DNA of 64,000 nt from Anaplasma phagocytophilum str. Webster (lineage in GTDB: Bacteria; Pseudomonadota; Alphaproteobacteria; Rickettsiales; Anaplasmataceae): the NCBI RefSeq assembly GCF_000964685.1, contig NZ_LANS01000001.1, forward strand, positions 930,001 through 994,000. Reading direction: 5' to 3'. Position 1 is the first letter of the stretch, and every line of letters starts with the position of its first letter. The position numbers and the translations under genes are program-made. Of the stretch, positions 1-10,351 are shown piece after piece. The notes beneath the pieces were generated by a model. The model searched no databases. It was given only the letters and a program-made list of their open reading frames with translations, and was not told the DNA's origin.

Positions 1-140
1 TTTGAATCCTTGTTATAGGCTTGGTTCCCTTGCTGGCCAGGATAGGTGTTTAATAACACACGTCATGTTGTTACCTGTACGCCCATCTATAACACAGAAA
101 AGTTGAATCGCTCTGTATTTTCACGACGGAAAATATGTGC

Positions 141-590
141 TTTCTCTCATGGCTTTAGAGAACGTAACATGGAGAAGCTTATGATTGCTCTAGAGTTGAA
201 AGGGCTTGATGTGTGACGTGGTTTCTTAAACCAGTGGGGTGTCGTTGTGATAGCCTGCGCGTAGCGTTGCTACCTTTAAATATCTCTCTATAGTACAGAA
301 ATGTCGTGCTGCCCTGTCTTTTTTACCATTGAAACTGGGAGCGTTCTCTCATGGTTTTAGGGAACGTCACATGGAGAATCTTATGATTGCTTTAGAGTTG
401 AATAGGCTTGATGTGTGACGGGGTTTCTCAAAGCCGGAGGGTGGCTGTGTTGATCCATGCGTAGCGTCGCTACCTTTAAACATCTCTCTATAGTGCAGAA
501 ATGTCGTGCTGCCCTGTCTTTTTTACCATTGAAACTAGGAGCTTTCTCCCTTAGCTTTAGGGAACGCAACATGAAGAAGCCAATGATTTC
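141..590. repeat. Tandem direct repeat, ~202-bp unit
   Basis: Two full units (about 141-342 and 343-542) and a partial third (about 543-590) line up. Shared landmarks are TTCTCTCATGG at 142 and 344, GATGTGTGACG at 209 and 410, and CATCTCTCTATAG-type sequence just before 300 and 500. The units differ at several percent of positions. No open frame spans them, so they look like non-coding or decayed sequence. Confidence 0.8.
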
Positions 591-779
591 AAGTACGTTT
601 CTTATCTCATAACGTAAATCATAAAAAGTCACTTTCAGGTTTACGGGAAGCCTTCTTCTATTTCTGATAACACGCCGACTTATGAGCAAGGTCTAGGTGG
701 AATTTTAAGCAGTCGGCAAAAAAGATGTTAGCACTTCTTTTTTCAATCGCTGTCTAAAGTATAAAGAATTACTGTGTCT

Positions 780-2200
780 TCAGGTGTTGTTCAAGAGTAT
801 CATGGTGTTGCAGGAGATACGAAAGATACATGTAGAGAAAACTCTGAAGATGAGCATCTGGCACAAGCAGCATCAACCAGGCATAGCGCTGATGAAGAAG
901 AGTAAAGAGGGAGTTTTATACAGGGGATTATGGTGCATCAGTAGAAACTCATTCCACTGAATGATAGGTAGATCTAGGGCAATAGCTTCAGGGGAAGAGT
1001 ATTAGAAACAGCGGATATCCATGTAGAGCAGGAAAAAGGGTAGTAGTGATACCGATGCTCAAGGGCTCTCCGAAGAGGATGGTGTAGGCTAGGAAGCCTT
1101 TGATTCTGAGATTAAACGTGATGATATGGATAGCCGTAGCGTGATTCATGACCTTAGCATTCAGGTTCTGATCTGGAAGATCATGGTGTTGCAGGAGATA
1201 TAAAAGAGGAAGTTGGTGACGCATCTCACGAAGAGAAGTATCTCGACTGATAGTATATCAGGTATAGACCTAACAGCTTCGAGAGGAGTAGTCAAGAGGA
1301 GAAGCTAGAGTTGTTGTACGGATGATGGAGTCCCAGAGAAACGACATCATATAGGGATAATACTAATGCAAAGGTAGCATCTGCCAGGAAAATAATAAAA
1401 ACCCCACTGGGACAAGAACCCAATGCCATAAATCAGGCCATAACATGAATACGGGACACCTAAAAAGTTATCCTCCGCTTAGAAGACTCTATAATAAAGG
1501 AATAGAAGAGGGCGTAGTATACGAAGCTAGTGATAAAGGTTGTTGGTAGGTGTGTTCATCAGAGCAATCTCCTGCATGATCGTGTGGGTTTTGCTCTGAA
1601 TTAAACACGGAAACTATTTATCAGCATTACCATGGTCAGCATAATAGCTCCAGTGGTTACAGCAGCATAAAACACCCTCGGTAAGCAGCTATCCACAGTA
1701 GCAACCGCTTTTTTTAGAAGCTTCTAATTGCCTGTCAGCACAACCATAGCTGCGTTAGCATAATTAACCACCGTAAATCATATTGCTGCGAATTTACGCG
1801 CTCTACCAACGGGTCAGTTAACTCAACAGCTGACATTTCAGGCTTCAAGTCATATGTACTAACGTCAGGAGATGGCATTATGCTATCTCCAATAATGCAT
1901 ACGAAAAGTGTTTTCGGGACGGACGTAATGCTATAGAACCAGAGAATTATGATTCTGAGATTAAACGTTGCGATCCGAATAACTATCGGAGTGCATCATA
2001 ATCTGAGCATGTAGATCCTCATTCAGGTAATCAAGATGCATGTAGAAGAACCCCCCCGAAGATGAGTACCTGAGCACAAACAGCGTTAACCGAAGATAAG
2101 ATAGATGTAACCAACAACTAGGATAACACCTACAAGAAAAAGGTACATGACCCCGAAATCTTGCAAAGAGAACTCAAAACGACAAACCAAGCCGTAACGC
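780..2200 (+). pseudogene. Decayed gene encoding acidic repeats
   Basis: Short plus-strand frames, broken by stops and shifts, encode related acidic peptides. One near 795-905 reads HGVAGDTKDTCRENSEDEHL. One near 1170-1250 reads HGVAGDIKEEVGDASHEEKYL. A third near 2015-2080 contains GNQDACR followed by an EDEYL-like stretch. The phrase DSEIKR occurs near 1107 and again near 1950. This is what an acidic repeat protein gene looks like after losing selection. I cannot name the parent; a secreted repeat antigen is only a guess. Confidence 0.4.
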
Positions 2201-2286
2201 TAGCTTAAGCAACACCATTATACCTCAAGGGTACAAAGCCCATGCACAGAACACGCGATGGAAAAATACAAAATCGCAAAAGTCCA

Positions 2287-2372
2287 TGGTGCCCATGGGG
2301 AGACTTGAACTCCCACGACCCAAAGGTCAACGGATTTTAAGTCCGCAGCGTCTACCATTCCGCCACATGGAC
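2287..2372 (-). tRNA. tRNA-Leu (anticodon TAA)
   Basis: On the minus strand, 2372 to 2290 forms a tRNA with acceptor stem GTCCATG/CATGGGC, anticodon loop CTTAAAA (anticodon TAA), and T-arm GGGAG-TTCAAGT-CTCCC. It has the long variable arm expected of tRNA-Leu. The CCA end is encoded (2289-2287), perhaps by chance. It lies just downstream of rpsD on the same strand. Confidence 0.93.
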
Positions 2373-2383
2373 AGAGCTTAACG

Positions 2384-2998
2384 TTATCCAGAATAGAATT
2401 CTACAACCAGATTCACTTCCATGTTAGCAGGGTAAGGAACATCTGAATACTTAGGAACAGCAAGATACTTCACGGAGAGCTTCTCGGTGTTAACATCTAA
2501 GTGATCAGGAACACGCCTTTCTTGAGACTGTATCGCAGCCAACACCATAGGAAGCTGTGATGCCCTCTTTCTAACCTCTACAATATCACCGGGTTTTACA
2601 GAGAAACTAGGTATATTTACCACCCTACCATTCACAGTCACATGCTTGTGTGAAACAAGTTGACGTGCAGAGAACATAGTAGGGACAAGACCAGCACTAT
2701 AAACCACAGAAGCAAGCCTAGATTCTAGAGCTCCCACCAAATTGTCACCGGTATCTCCTTTTTTACGGTACGCTTTTAAGAACACATTCCTCAGCTGTCT
2801 ACTAGAAACAACATAGTAGCACTTGAACTTTTGATGGGCGACAAACTGCCTACCAAAGCTTGAAAGCTTTTTGTAACCCATAGCACCGTGCTGACCAGGA
2901 GGGTAATTCCTAGTGTTGAACGGGTCCTTAGACCTACCCCACAAGTTAACCCCTAGCCTACGGCTAGCCCTGTATTTTCTATTAACAACCGCTACCAT
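2384..2998 (-). CDS. rpsD: Small ribosomal subunit protein uS4
   Basis: 204 aa, normal length for bacterial S4. It binds 16S rRNA early in 30S assembly and helps maintain decoding accuracy. The N-terminus carries the basic RYRASRRLG-type start and the PPGQHG motif typical of S4. The S4 RNA-binding domain follows ([15 protein letters not shown], then [14 protein letters not shown]). The start [12 protein letters not shown] agrees with family members. Unlike in many bacteria it stands alone, outside any ribosomal protein operon, as is usual in Rickettsiales. The tRNA-Leu gene follows 12 bp downstream and may share its transcript. Confidence 0.97.
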
Positions 2999-4178
2999 AC
3001 TACCTACACAAAAACAAAAAACAAACCCCTCAGCACAGCCACACGGACAGCTGCCATAACAGCGTAATATCTACGTCCCGGTGGGAAAGTATGATCATTT
3101 AAAGGAAGCGTGTCAACCAATTTTGTTAGGAGGAACGGGAACATTTAGTGTGTTCAAACCAGCGATATATACTCCATTTTGTATTATGCATATCATATAA
3201 ATTTGTTAATTAGAAGGCCAATACACGCAGGAAAATGTGTGTAATTATTACGGTAAAAGTATCTACAGACTCTATAGATAAAATAAAAATTTTCACCTAG
3301 GTTAAAAAAACAACGCTGTCACACCCCATAGGCAAACTGCAGGGTTACGTAATGCAAATTCATGCCACAGCCAGCTACCGTACACTGACCTTACATATCT
3401 ATGTATTGCTGACTGGATCGGTTTTGACGTAAGAAAAACGCAGTTGCAAAACTAAAACATGCGCTAGCGTATCTCTATCAGGTCGGCTTGTTGCATAATC
3501 ATAATAGGTGAGATAATAACGTCTATTGCGGAGTTTACACCATGCACTAAACACAGCACGTTCTTTCCTTAGGGCACACAAATGAAGCAGGCCATCCATC
3601 CTATTGATAAATCTTGCTCACTATTGCAAAGCGAGAAAAGTGCCATGCGTGTTTTGCTTAAACTCCCTAAGTTGACAGTGCACCATGTGAGGTAGGAGAC
3701 TCTACCAAGGAATTCCATATCTCATGCTCCTAAAATGTTTTTATACCCGGAGTAAAAGCATTTCTATTGGTCGTATTTTTGCTCCACTGTGAGGTGTTTC
3801 GTCTTGCAGATTTTGACAATCTTGTGGCTTTATTCCTGCAGCGAGATTGCATTTTGGTATTACAAATTATTGCGATGTGCAAATATAGCAATACCAAACC
3901 CTCTTCTTAGCCTTTGGATATTAGCTCTGGTGCATACCTGACAGTAACCTCATGCATTCTGTTGAACATCAGGCGTTTTATCACTAATGCGGAGATTTAA
4001 AAGTCAGAGGCTTGCAGAGTGCGAGAGTGGCCATAAGTGGTATACGGCAGAGTGACGTGCTCCAAATAGTGTTGCGGATTTAAATCTTTAGATCCATGTA
4101 ACTGAGTGCACTTTTGTAAAGTGTCCTTATTATAGAAAGCAGTACTGTGTATTTCTATGCTAGTTTAACAATTTATCA
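2999..4178. other. Intergenic region without recognised gene
   Basis: About 1.2 kb between the rpsD start and the recR end. The only frame over 60 codons (3399-3599, minus) has no recognisable motif. The stretch upstream of rpsD is AT-rich and probably holds its promoter, but no clear -35/-10 pair was identified. Confidence 0.6.
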
Positions 4179-4766
4179 CTATATGATATAGCGTGAAGAT
4201 AACGCTGCACGAAGCGTTCCCTCATCTAGATAGTCTATCTCACCACCTAGAGGAATACCGCATGCGAGCCTCGTAACCTTAACTCCTGTACTCTTTATTG
4301 ATTGCGCAATGTAGTGACACGTTACCTGACCATCCATATCACTGCCGGTAGCAACTATCACTTCTTTTACACCGTGTAACCTGACTCTCTCGGGTATGCT
4401 GCTCATATTTAAGTCTTCAGGGCCCACACCAGACAACGCTGATAGAACACCACCGAGCACGTGGTACATACCTTGATATATTCTTCCTTTTTCAAAAGCC
4501 CACAAATCACCCAATTCCTCGACGATGCAAAGCAAACTCTTGTCACGTCTGCTATCGGTGCATATGCTACATGGAGAAGTCACATCCAAATTAAAACAGA
4601 TTTCGCATTCTTTTGTACTTTCTTCCAATTCCCTGATGCCATTGGCTAGGGGTGTCATAACGTCATGTCTGTGTCGAAGAAGGTGTAGAACAATCCTGCG
4701 TGAAGAAGCAGGCCCTAAACCAGGAAGCTTAGAGAATAAACTAATTAATCTACTTATGTCCATCAC
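4179..4766 (-). CDS. recR: Recombination mediator protein RecR
   Basis: 195 aa, the usual length of RecR. RecR works with RecO and RecF to load RecA on gapped DNA. Visible in order: helix-hairpin-helix start ([20 protein letters not shown]), a four-cysteine zinc finger (CEIC at about residue 54, CSIC about 12 residues on), and a Toprim core ([17 protein letters not shown], then [18 protein letters not shown]). RecF-pathway proteins are proposed to carry out P44 gene conversion in this organism, and this window holds three P44 donor clusters. It lies 72 bp downstream of tatA on the same strand. Confidence 0.96.
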   Translation of the reverse strand: MMDISRLISLFSKLPGLGPASSRRIVLHLLRHRHDVMTPLANGIRELEESTKECEICFNLDVTSPCSICTDSRRDKSLLCIVEELGDLWAFEKGRIYQGMYHVLGGVLSALSGVGPEDLNMSSIPERVRLHGVKEVIVATGSDMDGQVTCHYIAQSIKSTGVKVTRLACGIPLGGEIDYLDEGTLRAALSSRYII

Positions 4767-4838
4767 ACCTTCTTACAACACATACTCTCTCTTCAGCAAA
4801 ACTATGAAAAGCTTTGACCAGTAAAAGGACTATCCCAG

Positions 4839-5009
4839 CTAATGATTTAACTCGTCCTTGGTAGGAACAAGTCTACCATCCTTTAATTCGCGTCTCAGGT
4901 TTTTCATACCCTTGCCCAAATCCCCCATAACTTGAGGAAGTTTACCAGCGCCAAACAGCACCAAAATTATCAGCAGTACCAAAAAAACCTGCCATGGACC
5001 CAAAGTCAT
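4839..5009 (-). CDS. tatA: Twin-arginine translocase subunit TatA/E
   Basis: Small gene of 56 aa. The translation starts [20 protein letters not shown], then [20 protein letters not shown] and a short charged tail ending KDELNH. This is the standard TatA plan: one N-terminal transmembrane helix, the FGAGKLP hinge, and an amphipathic helix. TatA forms the pore for folded proteins with twin-arginine signals. An ACCTC on the plus strand at 5016-5020 (GAGGT on the coding strand) is a well-placed ribosome binding site. It sits 18 bp after the ABC ATPase gene and probably shares its mRNA. The C-terminal tail is shorter than in most TatA proteins. Confidence 0.93.
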   Translation of the reverse strand: MTLGPWQVFLVLLIILVLFGAGKLPQVMGDLGKGMKNLRRELKDGRLVPTKDELNH

Positions 5010-5027
5010 ATGCGTACCTCATAAACA

Positions 5028-6056
5028 TCAGAGTCTAAAAAGCAAAGCCTTACTCGAGTCTAAAGATACACGTATTACATCACCTACCTCAGGCAAAACT
5101 GCACCCAAAAACAACATCCAGTAAGCACTATTGCCAACAGATATGTATATCATATTATTAAAAAATCTCACAAGCTTTACCACAGCAAGAGTATCGCTGG
5201 AGTCATGAAGGAGGATGGCGTCGGGCCTAATACATACAGCAACCCTAGAACCATCGAGGAAGCCGTCAGCATTTATGGAGCCTATAGTGAGGGATACCTT
5301 ACCATCACGCACTAGAGACTCAAAATAATTAAGCCTGCCAAAGAACCGAGCAAGATGAGCATCTTTGGGTGCGTTGTATATTTGGTAAGGAGTACCACAC
5401 TGGACTATTTTGCCTTCTCGCACCACATATATCTTGTCAGCTATCTCCAAAGCCTCTTCAGGATCATGAGTAACTAACAGCACGGTGATATTCTCAGCCT
5501 TAATTACAGATAACACAGCTGCGCGTATCGACTCCCTTAGGATGGTATCAAGGTTAGAAAAAGGCTCATCAAGTAGGACAATTTCAGGATCCTGAGCCAT
5601 GGTTCTCGCAATGGTAGCAAGTTGTTGCTGACCACCCGAAAGCATATGAGGATAGGCGTCTTTGTGAGCAGAAATTCCCAGCTTTTTCAATACCTTCAAA
5701 GCATGCTTCGTTCTCTTATCCCTGCTTTGCGCTTTTACTGCGAATGCTACATTCTCAACTATAGTTTGGTGTTGAAACAGTGCCGGGTGCTGGAAAATTA
5801 GCCCTACATTGCGGGATTCTGTTGGTATATAAACGCCACCTCGGGCATCATTTACTGTTTTGCCATTAATCCTTATCACCCCTGCAAAAGGCCTTTCTAG
5901 TCCTGCTATTAACTTTAATATTGTGGATTTTCCACACCCTGATGGCCCTAATAAACATATTATTTCGCCCCTTTTGGCAGAAAGTTCTTCCACTTCCAAA
6001 AGAAAATCACTCTTTCTATACCTGTACGATATGTCTTTAAGCTCAAGTCCTTCCAC
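5028..6056 (-). CDS. fbpC: ABC transporter ATP-binding protein, ferric iron type
   Basis: 342 aa. This is the ATPase of an importer whose permease and binding protein are not in the window. Motifs in order: Walker A GPSGCGKST (about residue 37), Q-loop FQHPALF, signature LSGGQQQ (about 140), Walker B IVLLDEPFSNLD, and H-loop LLVTHDPEEAL. After about residue 240 a C-terminal regulatory TOBE-like domain follows. The length and C-terminal domain fit the FbpC/PotA/CysA group. The iron assignment is an inference from similarity to ferric transporters of related bacteria; spermidine or other substrates cannot be excluded. First gene of a likely fbpC-tatA-recR unit. Confidence 0.8.
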   Translation of the reverse strand: MEGLELKDISYRYRKSDFLLEVEELSAKRGEIICLLGPSGCGKSTILKLIAGLERPFAGVIRINGKTVNDARGGVYIPTESRNVGLIFQHPALFQHQTIVENVAFAVKAQSRDKRTKHALKVLKKLGISAHKDAYPHMLSGGQQQLATIARTMAQDPEIVLLDEPFSNLDTILRESIRAAVLSVIKAENITVLLVTHDPEEALEIADKIYVVREGKIVQCGTPYQIYNAPKDAHLARFFGRLNYFESLVRDGKVSLTIGSINADGFLDGSRVAVCIRPDAILLHDSSDTLAVVKLVRFFNNMIYISVGNSAYWMLFLGAVLPEVGDVIRVSLDSSKALLFRL

Positions 6057-6607
6057 TGTAACGCCACCAATTGTTTAAGATTACATGGGAGATATGGTAA
6101 CACTCACCACACCCCTCTACAAGTCATCTAGCATAGAAGCAAGCCATCTTCAGTAGAATCAAGTCTGCTACTATATCTCCAGGTAACCGATAGGTAAATT
6201 TGACGACAAAGGACGTAGTTTTATGGTCGCGTAATGCAACTACTTGCACACTTAAATTGGCTTCCCTTAAGGTAAATGCTGTCATAAAGGCAACGTGTCG
6301 TACGCCTGTAGAAAACAGCAAGTAGCTTTCTTATGATCAGGGCCGAGAGCGGTAATGCCGCATATGAACAGATTTACAGTCTACTTTTATTCGCAAGCTG
6401 TAGTATTGCTATGCATTACTACAGCATTAAGGTTAGCTCTTTAGCCTTATGATGATTCTCCCACTATTCAGGCTTTCTTATATCAGTAACAAATTCCTTA
6501 TAAAATTGTATATAGGCTATAGTTGTGCAAGTTGACCAATCACAAGGTTGCAAAACTTGCGAAAAAACAGTAGGAATTACACAGCTAATAGTCAGGAGGA
6601 GAACGTC
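6057..6607. other. Intergenic region, divergent promoters expected
   Basis: About 550 bp between the ABC ATPase gene (minus) and the DsbD-like gene (plus). It must hold both promoters. No convincing gene was seen; the frame at 6124-6321 has no motif or ribosome binding site. Confidence 0.5.
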
Positions 6608-6610
6608 TTG
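6594..6610 (+). promoter_or_regulatory. Ribosome binding site setting a TTG start
   Basis: AGGAGGA at 6594-6600 is the best Shine-Dalgarno match near this gene. It lies 8 bases before a TTG at 6608-6610 and too far from the ATG at 6626. It therefore favours the TTG as start over the upstream codon at 6548. Confidence 0.6.
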
Positions 6611-7162
6611 AGAATAGCTAAGTGCATGGGAGCCGTTTTGTGCAAAATTTTCCTTTTGTGGTCCTTAAGTTCTGTTGTTTTTGCGAGTGCTAGCTGCTCA
6701 GAAATAAGCGACTCTCTATACGATAATCATGTGAATGTTAAAGTGCTTGTTGGTGCTGTTACCCGCAACAAAGTAAGTATTGCTGTGTTATGCGAGGTTC
6801 AGCCAGGGTGGCACATATATGCAAAGGATCCTGGTGATACGGGGATGCCTACGCGATTTTGGATAGAAGGCAATGATACAAAGAATTTGAGTGTTCATTG
6901 GCCAAAATTCTCTAAAGTATCTGAGGCAATTCCCAGCAGAGTCTTGGAGAGCAATGTATACGAAGGTACGGTGGTCTTTCCTATTACGTTCAGTGTGCTA
7001 AAAGGCTCTGAATCATCATTGCTATATTTACATGTGGGTTTTGCCGTGTGCGGTGAGGTATGCATACCTCAGGAGCGAAGGCTTGAGATCGCTTTACCAT
7101 CTGATGCCAAGTTCGAAGATTCTGAGGTTATGGAGCTTATAAAACAATGGAAACGCCGTTGA
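6608..7162 (+). CDS. Periplasmic DsbD N-terminal-domain-like protein
   Basis: 184 aa from the TTG start chosen by its ribosome binding site. A signal peptide is clear: a basic start, then a hydrophobic run (AVLCKIFLLWSLSSVVFASA). The mature part resembles the immunoglobulin-like N-terminal domain of DsbD, with GWHIYAKDPGDTGMPTRFW and, near the end, VGFAVCGEVCIPQERRL. The CGEVC pair would be the redox cysteines. In DsbD this domain passes electrons to periplasmic disulfide proteins. Here the membrane and thioredoxin domains are absent, so it is a stand-alone version. Another disulfide gene, dsbB, is at the right end of the window. Confidence 0.78.
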   Translation: MRIAKCMGAVLCKIFLLWSLSSVVFASASCSEISDSLYDNHVNVKVLVGAVTRNKVSIAVLCEVQPGWHIYAKDPGDTGMPTRFWIEGNDTKNLSVHWPKFSKVSEAIPSRVLESNVYEGTVVFPITFSVLKGSESSLLYLHVGFAVCGEVCIPQERRLEIALPSDAKFEDSEVMELIKQWKRR

Positions 7163-7332
7163 AGATGACGGAAGCTGAGATTAAGCGTAGCTGACGACAG
7201 TGGGTTTGCGGAAAGTTACGAGAAGACGCACCGTGCTCTGTAAAGGCGCTAGGAGTACGGCCTCTTAGGGTGCTAATTGTTAGTGAGATAATTAGGGGAT
7301 ATTTTGTATGATACACACTAATACATAAAGTA

Positions 7333-8784
7333 TTACTTAAAAAGAATAATCAGTGTCAGAAACGCGATAACTAGAGTTAAACAAAACGTTGATTTGGTAA
7401 TGCCACCACTCTTGCGCGCATTCGCTGCTTGCCCGTGTGAGATAACTATATCGAGGCTTCTGTCAATCTTAGAAACGAGTAACCCAATATTCATCATCGA
7501 TCTATATGCCTTGCACTGCTTAAGTCTTTCTACATATCCTATATTCTCATAATGATCTTTGACCCACAGTTCTGCAATTTTCCAAAAGTTCATTTCAGGA
7601 ACTAGTTGTCTACAAATACCTTCTACCAGAACCATAGACTTCTGTAATAATAACAGCTTAGGTTGTACGCACATGTCAAAATCTGCGGTAATTTTGAAGA
7701 GCTGTGCAAGTAAAGAAGCTGTAGAAAAATTCTTAGTATCATCTACATCAGCTATAGGCTCCCATATTGAACGGCAAGCTGTAACGAATTGATCAAACCT
7801 TTCAGGAACATACCCTGCGTCAAAGTGTGCGGCAGCTACTCTGCGGTAGTCTCGATTGATAAACCCCACAAGTATTTCAGTTATATAGAAGCATGTTTCT
7901 TCATCAAGCCTCCCCATAATCCCGAAATCTACCACAATTATTCTGCTGTTTGCATCAACCATGAGATTGCCAGGATGCATATCTGCATGGAAAAATCCGT
8001 CTCTGTATACTTGATTACAGAAGGCTATTATCAGATTTTTAGCCAACAATTCTTTGTTCTGAAGCTCATCTACTCTGTATATAGGGGTTCCTTCTACCCA
8101 TTGTAATGTTAGCACCCTTCTGCTTGTGTGTTTCCAGTCTACTTTGGGTACGTAGAAGTCTGAAGACTCAGCCCGTAAATTTTCCCTTAGTTCATCAGCA
8201 CTTGCGGCTTCAAAGCGAAGATCCAACTCTAGCTTACAGATATCTGAGAACATCTCCACTAGCTGAGGCAATTTGAATCTACTGAGTATACCCAGAGCAC
8301 TTGAAATATCTGCGATCTTACGCATCAGAGCTATATCTGCGCGAAATGATGCTTCTATACCCGGCCGAAGCACTTTGACAGCTTTCAGCTCTCCGTCCAA
8401 TGTCCGTGCTCTATGCACCTGAGCTATTGACGCTGCAGCAACTGGTTCTTCATCAAACTCCAAGAAAATCTCATCCATTTTCTTGTGAAACTGGCTTTCT
8501 ATTATAGAAACTACTTGGCTATAGGGGAATGGTGTGAGCTTGTCGCACAACGTGAGTAAGTTTCCCGCGACTTCTTCCCCCACTATATCTGCTCTAGAAG
8601 CTAGAAATTGTCCAAATTTTATAAACGTAGGACCCAGGCTGCGGAGGCATAAATGCACTCTTTCTCCATAGTTCTTTTTATGCTTTCTGTTTGAAAATAT
8701 GCCAGCATTAGGAATAATTCCATATCGCAGTAGTGTGGCCCCTATCTTGCATAGTCTAGCTAGCCCGCTGATAGAACTAAACAT
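7333..8784 (-). CDS. ubiB: UbiB, ABC1/ADCK-family ubiquinone biosynthesis protein
   Basis: 483 aa. UbiB is an atypical kinase-like ATPase needed for ubiquinone synthesis at the inner membrane. Motifs in order: KxGQ motif (FIKFGQFLASR, about residue 55), alanine-rich nucleotide loop (AAASIAQVHRA, about 116), catalytic HADMHPGN (about 268), and metal-binding VDFGIMG. One C-terminal transmembrane segment follows (LTLVIAFLTLIILF). All family landmarks are intact. Its start overlaps the end of znuC by 8 bp, so the two are probably co-transcribed although functionally unrelated. Confidence 0.94.
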   Translation of the reverse strand: MFSSISGLARLCKIGATLLRYGIIPNAGIFSNRKHKKNYGERVHLCLRSLGPTFIKFGQFLASRADIVGEEVAGNLLTLCDKLTPFPYSQVVSIIESQFHKKMDEIFLEFDEEPVAAASIAQVHRARTLDGELKAVKVLRPGIEASFRADIALMRKIADISSALGILSRFKLPQLVEMFSDICKLELDLRFEAASADELRENLRAESSDFYVPKVDWKHTSRRVLTLQWVEGTPIYRVDELQNKELLAKNLIIAFCNQVYRDGFFHADMHPGNLMVDANSRIIVVDFGIMGRLDEETCFYITEILVGFINRDYRRVAAAHFDAGYVPERFDQFVTACRSIWEPIADVDDTKNFSTASLLAQLFKITADFDMCVQPKLLLLQKSMVLVEGICRQLVPEMNFWKIAELWVKDHYENIGYVERLKQCKAYRSMMNIGLLVSKIDRSLDIVISHGQAANARKSGGITKSTFCLTLVIAFLTLIILFK

Positions 8785-9439
8785 TCTCTGGAAATACGCT
8801 CATAAATTTTGCACTCTCAGTGATCTCCTCAGGAGTTCCTTCACAGCGTATGGAGCGATTTATGCAGATTACACGATCTGAGCAAGCCATAACGCAGTGC
8901 AGATCATGAGATGTCATGATGATACTTATATTATACTTAGATACCAACTTACCTATCAACCGATAGAAATTGTTCTTTGCCTCAACGTCCATACAACTGA
9001 CCGGTTCATCAAGCACGATCAGATCAGGTTTCATAACCATACACCTTGCAAGGAGTACTAACTGTATCTCTCCGGCTGAGAGCTCTGATATCTGTCTAGT
9101 AAGCAGTTTTGAGATGTCTACATACTGTATAACCGCCCGTAGGTCTAGGGATATTCCTCTGCCCCAACATGCACTTAGCAACAGGTACTCTACCGTCATA
9201 GGCATGAAACTGTTAACTTTAAAATTCTGCGGCATATATGCGATGATAGGTCTTTTGGTATAGTGAATGGTACCTATATAGTCTTGATTAATGCCTACTA
9301 GTACTCTCACCAAAGATGTTTTTCCTCCGCCATTAGGACCGAGGATTGTGATAATTTCACCGGGACGTATAGAGAAGCTGACATTATCTATTACCTTCCT
9401 ATTTCCATAGAACAAGGTTATACTGTCAACAACAAGCAT
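8777..9439 (-). CDS. znuC: Zinc ABC transporter ATP-binding protein ZnuC
   Basis: 220 aa from the ATG at 9439 (MLVVDSITLFYGN). A longer frame begins at 9508 but would run 18 bp into znuA on the other strand and adds 23 residues with no family counterpart. Motifs: Walker A GPNGGGKTS, signature ELSAGEIQ, Walker B LIVLDEP, H-loop TSHDLH. ZnuC powers zinc uptake with a permease ZnuB, which is not in the window. It faces znuA, the binding protein gene, across a short shared control region. Confidence 0.88.
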   Translation of the reverse strand: MLVVDSITLFYGNRKVIDNVSFSIRPGEIITILGPNGGGKTSLVRVLVGINQDYIGTIHYTKRPIIAYMPQNFKVNSFMPMTVEYLLLSACWGRGISLDLRAVIQYVDISKLLTRQISELSAGEIQLVLLARCMVMKPDLIVLDEPVSCMDVEAKNNFYRLIGKLVSKYNISIIMTSHDLHCVMACSDRVICINRSIRCEGTPEEITESAKFMSVFPENV

Positions 9440-9490
9440 GGGTAGAACACTCTTCTGAAGCCCCGCGACGCGTGTGACAGGTTCCTTGAT
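9440..9490. promoter_or_regulatory. znuC/znuA divergent control region
   Basis: If znuC starts at 9439, only about 51 bp separate the two start codons. Both promoters must overlap here or lie within the genes. A zinc-responsive operator would be expected, but I see no clear palindrome that I would call a Zur box. Confidence 0.35.
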
Positions 9491-10351
9491 ATGCTGACCA
9501 GAATACATATTATTTCGCTATTGGTGGCACTTCTCCTGCCTACAGCAGGATATACCGTTCCCAAAGTGGCTGCAACCATAAATCCAATACACTTCTTAGT
9601 AAGTGACGTAGGCCGCGGTGTAGTGAAGCCTTCGTTACCATCTATAGGTATGTCATGCGTGCATGACTATGTGCTGAAGCCTTCGGATGTGGCAAGCCTG
9701 AATGCAGCTGATATTGTCTTCTATGTAGATGAGAGTATGGAGCCTTATATTCAGAAGTTGGCAGACGGGCCTCAAAAAAAGCTTATTAGGCTCTCAGACG
9801 AAGTAGAACTACTATCGAATAGGGGGTACCACGGGAGTTATGAGGGGCAAAACACAAAGGATTTCCATATATGGTTAAATCCTGAGAATGCTAAAAAAAT
9901 AATTGGCAAAATATGCTCAACTTTATCTGAAGCAGATCCAGAAAATGCGGAGATTTATAAGAAGAATGCTGAAAATGCTTTGGAGAAAATCTCTGCTATG
10001 ACAGAGGATATCCATGAGATGCTAGCATCAGTAAAGAGTGTACCTTACATAGTTGCACATGATGCATATCAATATTTTGATCGCTATTTTGGGCTGCACT
10101 GTGTTGCTTCGTTATCATCGGGGCATATAACAGCAAAAGAGCTATTTTTGGCGCGAGCTGCAGCGAAGAAGCATGGAGTGAAATGCATTTTTACGGATAT
10201 GTATAGCAACAAACAACGATATAAATTTATAAGTAAGAAGATAAAGATCCAAGCTGTAGATCCGATTGGCAGCTCAATTACTGTAGATGAGGATGGGTAC
10301 TATCAACTGATGCAAACTCTGGCAGAAGGATTCAAAAAGTGTCTAGAATAA
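9491..10351 (+). CDS. znuA: Zinc ABC transporter substrate-binding protein ZnuA
   Basis: 286 aa with an N-terminal signal peptide (hydrophobic run from residue 6, cleavage near residue 21-23). The mature protein carries the cluster A-1 pattern: TINPIHFLVSDV near the start, a histidine in SCVHDYVLKPSD, the DFHIWLNPENA motif near residue 123, and VAHDAYQYFDRYFG near residue 185. These histidines are candidate metal ligands. It lacks the long histidine-rich loop of many ZnuA proteins, so manganese binding cannot be excluded. The partner ATPase znuC is adjacent and divergent. Confidence 0.9.
   Translation: MLTRIHIISLLVALLLPTAGYTVPKVAATINPIHFLVSDVGRGVVKPSLPSIGMSCVHDYVLKPSDVASLNAADIVFYVDESMEPYIQKLADGPQKKLIRLSDEVELLSNRGYHGSYEGQNTKDFHIWLNPENAKKIIGKICSTLSEADPENAEIYKKNAENALEKISAMTEDIHEMLASVKSVPYIVAHDAYQYFDRYFGLHCVASLSSGHITAKELFLARAAAKKHGVKCIFTDMYSNKQRYKFISKKIKIQAVDPIGSSITVDEDGYYQLMQTLAEGFKKCLE

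Noticed and set aside
381-689. 102-codon minus-strand frame
   Set aside because: It spans the non-coding ~202-bp tandem repeats, has no motif and no ribosome binding site.
6124-6321. 65-codon minus-strand frame
   Set aside because: No motif or ribosome binding site, and it lies in the expected promoter region between divergent genes.
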